From Apoda limacodes (lineage: Eukaryota; Arthropoda; Insecta; Lepidoptera; Limacodidae): 64,000 nucleotides of DNA. Below, piece after piece: positions 55,388 through 64,000 of the stretch (position 1 is the first letter of the stretch; each line of letters starts with the position of its first letter). Made by a program: the position numbers and the translations under genes. The notes beneath the pieces are model-generated. The model ran no database searches. It saw nothing but the letters and a program-made list of their open reading frames with translations, and was not told the DNA's origin. Location of the stretch: contig OX291544.1 in NCBI GenBank assembly GCA_946406115.1, forward strand, positions 34,861,521 to 34,925,520, read 5' to 3'.

Positions 55388-55693
55388 GTGTTTCGTGATT
55401 TATCTAAGGCATTTGACTGTGTTCAACATGAAAATCTCATCAGGAAGCTACATCACTATGGTATTAGAGGCAAAGCTCTCGACCTTTTGACATCCTATAT
55501 GAGTAGGAGAGTACAGAAAATAGATGTCAACGGTGAAAGATCTCCGGGATCAGCAGTCACTATGGGAGTCCCTCAGGGCTCAATTTTAAGTCCTTTTCTA
55601 TTTCTTATTTACATTAATGATCTCCCATATCATGTAAAAAACCATGACATTGTCTTATTTGCTGATGACACCTCTTTGCTTTTTAAAGTATAG
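55388..55693 (+). pseudogene. LINE4 RT active-site segment
   Basis: It keeps DLSKAFDCVQHE (first Asp), [19 protein letters not shown] and [11 protein letters not shown]. The following codon is TAG, shared with copy B at 36670; copy A has AAG there in the reverse complement. Motifs are catalytically complete, but the frame is not. Confidence 0.85.
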
Positions 55694-55959
55694 AGACGAC
55701 AGACATGTTATGATGAATTAAATAATGCCCTTTCTAAAATTGAAAATCGGTTTAACGCTAATAATTTGTTACTTAATGAAAAAAAAACCGAATGTGTTAA
55801 ATTTACATTACCAAATGTATTAATATACAGACATGTATTAATATTAATTTCAAGCAATTAGAACTTGTTAATTCAACAGTCTTTCTTGGCATAACGCTGG
55901 ACTCCAAACTTCAATGGGGTCCTCATATTCATAACCTAGCCAAAAAACTTAGCTCTGCT

Positions 55960-56457
55960 GTGTATGCGATCAAGAAAATAAGACAATTGACCGATGTCGA
56001 CACTGCAAAAATAGTATATTTTAGCTATTTCCATAGTTTAATGACATATGGTATCCTATTGTGGGGTAGCGCTGCTGATGTAAATAATATATTTTTGTTG
56101 CAAAAAAGGGCAATTCGTGCTATTTATAAATTAGGATCTAGGATATCTCTGAGGGATAGGTTTAGGGAATTAAAAATTTTAACTTTAGTGTCGCAGTACA
56201 TATATGAAAATCTTTTATATGTACATAAAAATATCAATAATTTCAGCAAGAAAAGTGACGTTCACAAAGTAAATACTAGAAGTAAAAATAAACTGTTGGT
56301 GCATGATACACGTCTACACAAAATAAGTAACTCTTTTATGGGGCAATGTATACACTTTTACAACAAAGTTCCCAATAAAATTCAAAATCTATCAATAAGT
56401 AAATTTAAATCTTTTATCAAGCAGGTACTTTGTAAAAAGGCATACTACAATATTTGA
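55960..56457 (+). pseudogene. LINE4 C-terminal domain
   Basis: 165 codons: MYAIKKIRQLTDVDTAKIVY, FSYFHSLMTYGILLWGSAAD, then YNKVPNKIQNLSISKFKSF. This is the domain after RT in Jockey/CR1-type LINEs (YFS..HS...YGI..WG). The ORF is entered from another frame upstream, so the Met is internal. Confidence 0.82.
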
Positions 56458-56790
56458 GACTATGTAAATGATAAAAATCCTTGGGACTGATGATGCTCAA
56501 TTACAGGATGCATAGGTAAACCAAATTAAAATGGAAATAACATAAAATTGTACGGCTAAATTTTTTTTATTTAAAACATTAATTGTATTTTAGTTTATTT
56601 GTATTATTGATAGTGTTTTTAAAAGAGTAACTATCGAGTTTCTTGCCGGATTCTTCTCGATAGAAATCAACAACATTGTGAACCGGCGGGAAGGTGGGAG
56701 GGTTCAAAAAATAATATTTTATAACTTTGACGATTCAAAAGTGATTGTAAAATCCTTATTTGAATAAACCATTTTGACTTTTGACTTTGA

Positions 56791-57477
56791 CCTTAAAGTA
56801 TTTTAGGTATTTGTCTAGTTTCTAATATAACAGATTCCAAGACAAAAAACATTTAGAAAGATGCCTACTATAAGAATGATAATAAATTTTCGTAATTATT
56901 GTTTTCACAACAATATAAGTAAAGCTAGGTAATAAAACATAAAAAAAACAATATTCAACACCTATAGTGCAACCAACTTTTTTGGTGCCTTAGACAAATT
57001 ACAATCGAAAAATCGTGCAGTATCGCTATAGAGAGAGCGTTTCCGAAAAGATCGTAGTGGACTCCTCATGTATCGAAAACGCTGTATCGTGGGCGCCGGC
57101 TTAAAAACTCTACATTATCAATGCCAATTATCGAGAATCGATTATTTTTCATTTGTACTAATGAGGTGTTCCATTTTATTTAGGTCTAATATGCTATTAT
57201 TACTTTTATATTCATTTAACTTACCGTTAGTTTTAAAATTAAAAATCTTTATAGGTATTTATTGTTTTGAATATTGAAATGTTTTTATAATTAACGTAGG
57301 TACCTAGTTTTAGTTAAATATATTGTGAAAATATTACAAAAAATGATTCTTGTACCAGGTATCTGCCACATTTACTTAGAATCGGTAAAATTAAAAATTT
57401 TAAATAACATCACATTTAATTACTTAAGTAAGAAAATGTTGCTTATGATGTGAAATTATAACAATAATTATACGTTC
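56791..57477. other. AT-rich sequence, no gene seen
   Basis: No shared repeat or conserved ORF. Confidence 0.4.
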
Positions 57478-58480
57478 AATCTCAAACTCAAACTCAAATC
57501 AAAATTTATTCAAGTAGTTTTCTAAGAACACTTTTAAATCGTCAATACAATGTAAACAATGTTAATTTCTGCCAAAAAGAGCTGGCAAGAAGTTCCATTT
57601 AAAGTAGTAATACAATACTTTGATAATTAGCTGAAGAGTATACAATATGTACCAATACAATAGGTAATAAAAAATATGTAAGTAAGCTACTAAAAACAAA
57701 GTCAAACATGTCAATTTTTTTTTTGCTTTTATGAAGCATAGAGGGCGCACCATGTGAAGCGTCAAATATCGTTAACGAGTGAAGGAATTTAGATATTTAA
57801 AAGAATTCCGATATTTAATAGTACTAGTGGCATTAGCTCCATCATAATTATATTTTTGCACAATCATATGTACATACATATATTTAAATATGCTTAAAAT
57901 TATTCATACTATCCATAAATATAATATAATAATAAATATTATAAATGCGAAAGTAAATCTGTCTGTTACCTTTTCACGGTGAAACCACTGTACCGATCAA
58001 GATGAAATTTGGCATGCAGATAGTTTTGAGTCCCGGAAAAGGACATAAGCTACTTGAAAACGTCGAGTATTATTCGTTTAGTAATTGAGGAGTTGCCGTT
58101 GAAATCCTACACCGATGACCGAATACTAAGAATACAAAGAAATTTGCAAGAGCAGACCAGCCTCCACAGCGGCACCCGTTCACAAGTATGACACATGAAT
58201 CAGCCATCGCTTCGCTCAACCATATTTTAGGGAACGTAACGACCGACGCACATGCCACCACCGCAGAAACAATTTGAGATAGCATGACACACTCAAGCAA
58301 CTCCAATAAAACTTCGATTGTACTAGTTACAACGTGTGTAGTAAAGGAACAAAATATAAATCCGATTCATATTGAGATTTACACACACAAGTTTACATTT
58401 AACATTACAGGGAACAGGGCGAACACACGTACTCTGAACTTCAAACTGATTTATATTAAAACACAGTGTATCAAAAATTT
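57478..58480 (-). mobile_element. SINE-like element, near full length
   Basis: It starts with a CTCAAACTCAAACTCAAAT tail and then matches 11428-12388 in reverse, including GCATAGAGGGCGCACCATGT and AGCCATCGCTTCGCTCAACC. At about 1 kb it is close to the full copy at 11428. Confidence 0.82.
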
Positions 58481-59000
58481 ATACTACTAGAAAAAATATA
58501 CGTATATGTATAAACTTACATAGGTACAAGTATACAATAAATATAGTATTAATAACCCGCTGCAATCCACTATCGGCCACCCAGCGCCAGAGAGGTTCCA
58601 AATGCGAGAGGGCGCATCACACAAACGTGCACACATACCCATATGCATACACATACTCACAGAGTTGAATATCATGAAGTAGCCCAGCTCCCACACGACA
58701 GTCCAGCAACAAATGCACACCATTTAACGTACTGTCACTTCGGAAACAAGCCTATGGGAAGAAGAAGTGACAAGAAACTTCCCGGGTGTACACCTGTTAC
58801 CATCAATCACGCAGGAACCAGGCCAACCGAATACACAAAATCTATGCAAATATGTGTAAACACACATACATGTACACGTCTATGCGCCACACCCACCCCC
58901 ACCCAGAGCACCTCCAACACCAAGCAGCCAACGGTGGATAACTATCCATGGTGCATCCCCTGATCGTAATGTCTCATTAATTATCAACTGCATAAGTTAT
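58481..59000 (+). other. region with an unidentified 106-codon ORF
   Basis: ORF 58643-58963 is rich in Thr, Pro and His (GCTPVTINHAGTRPTEYTKS, LCATPTPTQSTSNTKQPTV). It is GC-richer than its surroundings. I do not recognise it. An ORF1 fragment of a LINE is possible because elements flank it on both sides. Confidence 0.3.
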
Positions 59001-59030
59001 AGATGGATGTCTAGTAATGGGCCCATACCT

Positions 59031-60010
59031 TTAATTCCAGACATTATTATCTTTATTGAATTCTTCCACAGTATAGTATCCCTTGTTAATAAGAACCTTT
59101 TTAATGTGAGTTTCAAAAGTATGTACAGGTAGTATGTACAGGTAGTATGTACAGGTAGTATGTACAGGTAGTATGTACAGGTAGGTTAACAATATTCTCA
59201 GGAATTGTATTAAAAAGTAAATGCTCTGAATTATGAAAGAGTCACGCACCTTCTGAAGGCGACATTTTGGAATCGCAAGTTTATTTGTATTTCTAGTATT
59301 AACATTGTGTATGTCACTATTTTTAACAAATAAACTTAGCTTTTTACGTACATACAGTAAGCACGCGTAAATATACTGAGAAGCTACAGTAAGTATATTA
59401 ATTTTTTTAAAGAGGTCACGAAGAGAATCTCGACGTGATAAGTTATACATAGATCTTATTGCTCTTTTTTGAAGTATAAAAATAGTTTCTGTATCGGTAA
59501 CCCTTCCCTACAATAAAATACCATATGACAAAAGAGAATGGAAATAACTAAAGTATACTAACCGAGCAGTTTCTATATTGGTAAATTGAGCAACTTTTCT
59601 GACAGCATAAGCGGCGGAGCTAAGTTTTCGAGCTGAGACAGAAATATGTGAGTGCCATTGCAATTTAGTATCTAAAGTGTTGCCCAAGAAGACTGTTGAC
59701 TCAACTAGTTTGAGTGCTTCACCATTTATAAATAATTGTGTGACTGGAGTGTCTTTGACATTTGGCAAAGAAAACTTTAAACATTTTGTTTTCCGTGCAT
59801 TCAGTAAAAGATTATTTGATGTGAACCAACTAAGAACTTGTGAAAGTGTATGATTTATATCGTCAAATGTATCTTTGTGTCTATCAACATTAAATATCAA
59901 AGACGTATCATCTGCAAACAATACAATTTTGGTACAGGTTTATGTAGAAACATAAAAAGGCAGATCGTTAATATACACTAAGAATAAAAAGGGACCTATT
60001 ATTATAGAAC
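59031..60010 (-). mobile_element. LINE7 relic (LINE4-related)
   Basis: Minus-strand RT end with FADDTSLIFNVDRHKDTFDD (about 59860-59920), VFLGNTLDTKLQWHSHIS and VYFSYFHSLLSYGILL, and a C-terminal domain (59031-59450). Related to LINE4 but distinct. RT upstream of FADD is reduced to a short piece to about 60010. A 13-bp tandem repeat sits in the C-terminal region. Confidence 0.8.
59119..59183. repeat. 13-bp tandem repeat, 5 exact units
   Basis: GTATGTACAGGTA is repeated five times without change inside LINE7. It leaves the reading frame open, adding a YILPVHT-like repeat. Confidence 0.95.
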
Positions 60011-60665
60011 CCTGTAAAGGTATATTGAATGTTTTGTATAATTATTGTTATATAAGCATTTTTAGGTAGGTATATTTCTTCATATCCGAGACAAATAGGT
60101 AACTATAACACAGATATTGAATACAAACAGCACACTTAATTATTACCTACCTGATCAACAAAATATTTAAAATCTTTATAACATATACCTAACTATTTGT
60201 AAACAATGTATTCCGTAATATAAATATCCACAATAGATTTCAAGCCGCCATTTGCAACTGCAAAGCTAATCCGCAGGCGAACTCAAGTTCAACGAATATC
60301 AGCTGGGAATTGTTTGTAAAGTTTTTATAGCGTCACGAAAAAAAGTATAAAATCGAACAAAATGTATGAGCATAAAGTTTATGACGTCACTTGCTATCGA
60401 TCAAGAAAAAAAAACCAGACTTGTTGCTTTTCTATGCTGTAGATACCATCGCCAAGCCACTTTGGAGCGCAAGCCATATTGCATCTTTTCAAACGCGATT
60501 CCTATTGATATTAGTAGTACTTGCGTTCGGCTAGAACCTGCGGAAAAGCTTGGCGATTACAAATGGATGCTTGAAATCTATTGTGAATTTAATTATATTT
60601 TTAAAGGTTTTAAGTATTTAGTTAATTAGGTATTTAAATGTGATGTCTGTTTTTTTATTATGACT
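60011..60665. other. no gene recognised
   Basis: An 87-codon ORF at 60366-60629 (MSIKFMTSLAIDQEK...) has no recognisable motif. Confidence 0.3.
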
Positions 60666-61208
60666 GATATTGCAGTTGGCTATTGCAGCCATTACTGCTT
60701 CACCGGGCTTTTTTGGGCGAGACTCTGAAGGAGCCTTAGCCCGTATAGCACCCAACGCTCTAGGGCTCCCCGCGGGGGGAGCCTCGGCTTGGGTTGTCGC
60801 TCTCGGGGGCGTCCCTTCGACCGGCGTGAGCCTCGAACCCGAAGGTGAGTCACCGCCAGGACGGGAGTTCCCCGTTACGCGGGTGCGGTTGCGATTAAGT
60901 GGGGGCTAGAAGCGCTCCGGCACTCTTTGATACCTCGTGTATCCGTTCGGGCGCCGACGAACCCGGGGACGTCGGCGTCGAGTGTGAGGGGAAGCCCTAT
61001 TCGGGGAGGTCGTTGAGACTAATCTCGCTATCCGTATAGCGAGATCGTCATCTGGAGCCGTTAGTTAGTACGTGCCGAGGCCGCCTAACAGTAGTTTTAC
61101 GACCATGCCGAGGTCGGTCGGGGGATGTTACGTTGTGGATTGCACTATTAGTCGGTTTGGGTGGTTTTGTGTACGCTCGAAAAAGCGGACTGCCAGGTCT
61201 TTGAAATA

Positions 61209-61634
61209 TTAGGGAATCGTGGGGAGCTCGTAGTCTCTGTGTAGGAGAGGCGCTCTGAGGAAGCAGTTTTGGAGAGTCTGGAGTCTATGGAGATTGTGTT
61301 TGGATAGCGCATAGACGACACTAGCGTAAGCTAGTATGGGGCGGATGCAAGTTGTGTAAAGAGTCAGCTTATTTTTAAGCGACATCTTACTGTACTTGCC
61401 TATCATGGGATAAAGACGACCGAGGACAAAAGCGGCTCGGTCTCTAACTATTTTGGTGTGATCGCGGAAGTTCAAACGCCTATCTAGGGTCACACCGAGA
61501 TATTTGGTCATGTTTTGCCAAGGAATAGCACGACTGAGGAGAGAGAGGGGAGATGGCCGTGGAGGGCGGCCTACGGTAAAGAGGACGGCAGAGATTTTGT
61601 CGGGATTCACTTCGATTTCCATTTCCGAAACCAT
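61209..61634 (-). pseudogene. LINE2 RT thumb and C-terminal part
   Basis: 141 codons: EIEVNPDKISAVLFTVGRPP, KYLGVTLDRRLNFRDH, LYTTCIRPILAYASVVYALS and HNLHRLQTLQNCFLRA. The order LGV.LD..L.F..H then RP.L.Y...V is typical of Jockey-clade LINEs. A deletion removes about 12 residues after FLRA relative to the copy at 10500. Just upstream the active-site strand reads LALFAEDTA, with FADD changed to FAED. Confidence 0.83.
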
Positions 61635-62169
61635 TCGCCTAGGGCGGTTATATCGGTTAGAGTCTCTTAGTGATTCGACTCACTTGCCTATCGGTGGTAT
61701 GAATAGCGGTATCTTCCGCAAAGAGGGCTAATTGGGTACCTATCGTTTTAGGGATGTCGTTGGTGTACAGAAGCTATAAGATAGGGGCTAGCACGGACCC
61801 TTGCGGGACTCCTGCTTCTATGGGACGGGGGAAGAGAGAGTGCCTTCAACTTTATAGCGAAAGCTACGATTTGACAAGTAGTCTCGTATGATGAGCACGA
61901 GACGGTCTGGCAACTGAAAGTTGTACAGTTTATAAATTAAACCGTTGTGCCAGACTTTGTCGAATGCTTTCGCTTCATCGAAGAAGAAAGCGCCCGTGTG
62001 GAGGGGCTTACCTAATACTGGTTGAAAGCCAGTGAGAATATGTTCCGTGATGCGGAGGACTTAATGGACACATGAGTGTTTGGTACGGAAGCCGAACTGC
62101 TCGTCTATTAAAATGCCTCTGAAGGCTATAGCGCTCCTTAGGCGAGCGAGGAGGAGGCGTTCGTAGAGT

Positions 62170-63023
62170 TTACCAAGGGCCTTTAGTAAACTTATAGGAG
62201 GACGGCTCGGTATGAGCTTTGCCTGGCTTGTGGATGCCTATCACAATTGCATATTTCCATTGAGAAGGAAAGGTGCAATTTTCGATAGCAGCGTTGAAAA
62301 TCGCTACTAGAAAGCAGACAAGGTGAAGAGTGAGGCGCTTTAGGATATCGTTAGAGATACCGTCCGCGCCGGGGGCTTTACGGGGGCGTAGGTCTTTGAT
62401 GACCTGTTTGACTTCGTCGATAGTGACTGGGGGTAGGGGGTCCTGTGGGGGCAGAGAAGTTCTGCGCTCCACTTCGCCGTCTACCACACGCACGTGGTCG
62501 GAATTGAACGGCTGTGTGCTTGGAGGCTGGACGCAAGGCAATCCGCTTTTTCGTCGTCATCGAACGCGGGAACGTTGTTGGGACGAGTTAACGTAGGGAG
62601 AGAGTTGGCAAAGTCTGATTTTAAAGCTCTGGCTAGGTGCCAATAAGCTTGGTGAGAAGGAGAAATGTTCTCCATCAGACCACCGAAACGTTGGGCGCGA
62701 AACTCAGCTACAGCAGTTCTTACACGGCGGTGTAAGTCGTTGAAGCGAGCTTTATTTTCGATAGTGGGCGCGCGATCGCGTCTGCGGTGGGCCGCGTTAC
62801 GCTCAGTTATTAGCGACCTGATGTGCTGAGGCAGGATTAGGTGGTGATATTCACCAACCGGCACTTGTCTTGAGCACTCGCCAACGGTGGCGGTCAGGTG
62901 GCTAGTGAGTGAGTCGATAGCTACGTTTAAGTCTGTCGCGGAAGAGATTGTATTTGGAACGCGATCTAGATGTGGCAAGCTGGGATTTTTGAGCAATTGC
63001 CCGAATTTATCCCAGTCCGTCAC
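62170..63023 (-). pseudogene. LINE2 linker and RT N-terminal part
   Basis: Two overlapping frames. 62481-63023 holds TDWDKFGQLL and AYWHLARALKSDFANSLP. 62170-62541 holds VIKDLRPRKAPGADGISNDI (RT domain start) and SQWKYAIVIGIHKPGKAHTE. They overlap because of a frameshift near 62520. The domain order is that of the ORF2 region between endonuclease and RT. Confidence 0.83.
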
Positions 63024-63060
63024 GATTCTAGTGTCGGGAGGAGAGTCCGAAGGGGAAATT

Positions 63061-64000
63061 TATATTTCCAACTACAAACAATTTTGACCTCTTTATTATG
63101 TTAGTATAGACTACTGTGGGACAAAGCTATGTGTGAGCGTCAATATTTTTTGTAATGCATCACTAATATTTTTTCTTTTTCGTACGATTTGTTGTCCAGA
63201 AATACATTATATCAATGAAAAAGACATATTTTAATAATAAAAAAACAAATGGGTACTTCTAAATATTTAAATTTGTGTTTTAAAATTATATTTTTAAACA
63301 TAGTTATTTATTCAGCGGATATTTTCGTAACACACATACATTTAGTATTAATTTCCTACTATAGCAACAAACAACAACTTTGACTTTTTTAAACATTGCC
63401 AATGTACAACCAAAAAGGGGAAAGTTTGATGGGGTAGACATTGCTGATATGATCATTCTTGGGGTGAACAATCCAGGGTTGCACATTACGGTATCCCCTT
63501 GTAACGAGCCGCGGAGTCAGCGTTGCCAAACGTACGGCAATCACGCTTCTAAAAGACAAATTGTACGGCATAGGCAGAGTATTCATTGCCGTAGTCTAAA
63601 ATACGGCAACCAGAATATAGCAAAAAAATCATATCATATATCTAAAGTGATTACAGAACGTAAATATTTTTTTGCGTACACATGAACGCATCGAACTCTT
63701 GTAATAGACAACGTTTTATCTTTGGTACGGGGAATTCCCTTATACATTTTGACTCGCCTGCTCAGCTAGTTTCATGATTCAAGTTTATTTTTGAAAAAAG
63801 GCAGTGTAGTGATACGTGAGAACACGGTTCCCAACTTAGGGGTTTTCTACCCAGATTTAGGGGGTAAATCAGTGAGATAGGATTTTTTAGGGGTATTTTC
63901 AGGGATTTTTTGACTCTTTAATATTTTTTAAATTGATAATATTGATATTTTTTTATTGACCTAGCGGCTTATAACGACATCTTGTACGTAATTCTACAAC
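63061..64000. other. AT-rich sequence with a TACGGCAA cluster
   Basis: No gene. TACGGCA occurs in both orientations at about 63532, 63566, 63590 (as TGCCGTA) and 63602. The region may be the edge of a MITE, but no terminal repeats were fixed. Confidence 0.35.

Larger units (their letters stand above)
54190..56790 (+). mobile_element. LINE4 copy C, longest
   Basis: A plus-strand LINE from the end of the endonuclease to the tail. Pieces: 54201-54710 (NLFCEPTRIAVSSATCIDNI, SDHCGQL), 54851-55051, 55388-55693 (RT), 55960-56457 (C-terminal domain), 3' UTR with GACGATTCAAAAGTG (about 56728) and AATAAACCATTTTGACTTTTG. The endonuclease start is missing. Confidence 0.88.
60666..63060 (-). mobile_element. 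LINE2 copy, 5'-truncated
   Basis: Minus-strand LINE: 3' UTR 60666-61080 (GC-rich), C-terminal and palm end 61209-61634, broken RT 61640-62160, RT start 62170-62541, pre-RT linker 62481-63023. Endonuclease absent. Frame breaks are numerous. Confidence 0.87.

Noticed and set aside
1..64000. Bacterial defence, operon or phage system
   Set aside because: Introns, poly(A) tails, SINEs and LINEs show the DNA is eukaryotic; no such gene cluster is present.

Overview
The window is eukaryotic nuclear DNA, AT-rich, with no operons or bacterial signals. The only host gene I can name is the 5' part of ribosomal protein S4 (RpS4, eS4), on the minus strand. Its predicted residues fit insect, most likely lepidopteran, RpS4. 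The repeats also fit a moth or butterfly: Jockey/CR1-like and RTE-like LINEs, a Helitron 3' end, a tRNA-derived SINE, hAT elements and an errantivirus-like gypsy element. Species is not determinable from this sequence.

RpS4 layout: exon 1 ends at the ATG (33466-33468), exon 2 is 32901-33159 and exon 3 is 18470-18567. Intron 1 is 306 bp. Intron 2 is 14.3 kb and full of transposable elements. Intron 3 would exceed 18.4 kb, because no later exon is visible down to base 1. Reading frame and splice phases agree across the three exons. A second possible host exon, unidentified, is at 40699-40872 (+).

Region by region. 1-7850: a decayed Ty1/copia element (+) whose 3' end is split by a nearly full-length LINE (LINE1 here, -) with an intact 991-codon EN-RT ORF. 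8713-14766: a five-level nest, in which an unclassified inverted-arm element holds a hAT element, which holds LINE2, which holds LINE1, which holds a SINE-like element. 15470-17735: a second long, broken LINE1. 18470-32900: RpS4 exon 3 and intron 2, with a hAT relic, LINE4 inside LINE5, a Helitron end, a 45-bp minisatellite, an RTE-like relic, LINE3 and a pogo/Tigger-like MITE. 32901-36440: RpS4 exons 2 and 1 and upstream DNA with a duplicated block. 36445-43340: LINE4, LINE6 with a SINE-like insertion, a hAT MITE, a tRNA-derived SINE and LINE8. 43400-48620: BEL/Pao pieces, a gypsy RNase H piece and a solo LINE1 5' end. 49339-53919: an errantivirus-like gypsy element (-) with one clear LTR. 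54190-63060: the longest LINE4 copy, a SINE-like copy, LINE7 and LINE2. 63061-64000: no gene seen.

The names LINE1 to LINE8 are local labels for families recognised by similarity between copies in this window, not database names. Apart from the LINE1 ORF, every element coding region is broken or truncated. The main points of interest are the TE-swollen RpS4 introns, the five-deep nest, the unclassified inverted-arm element, and a SINE-like family that shares its 3' end with LINE4.
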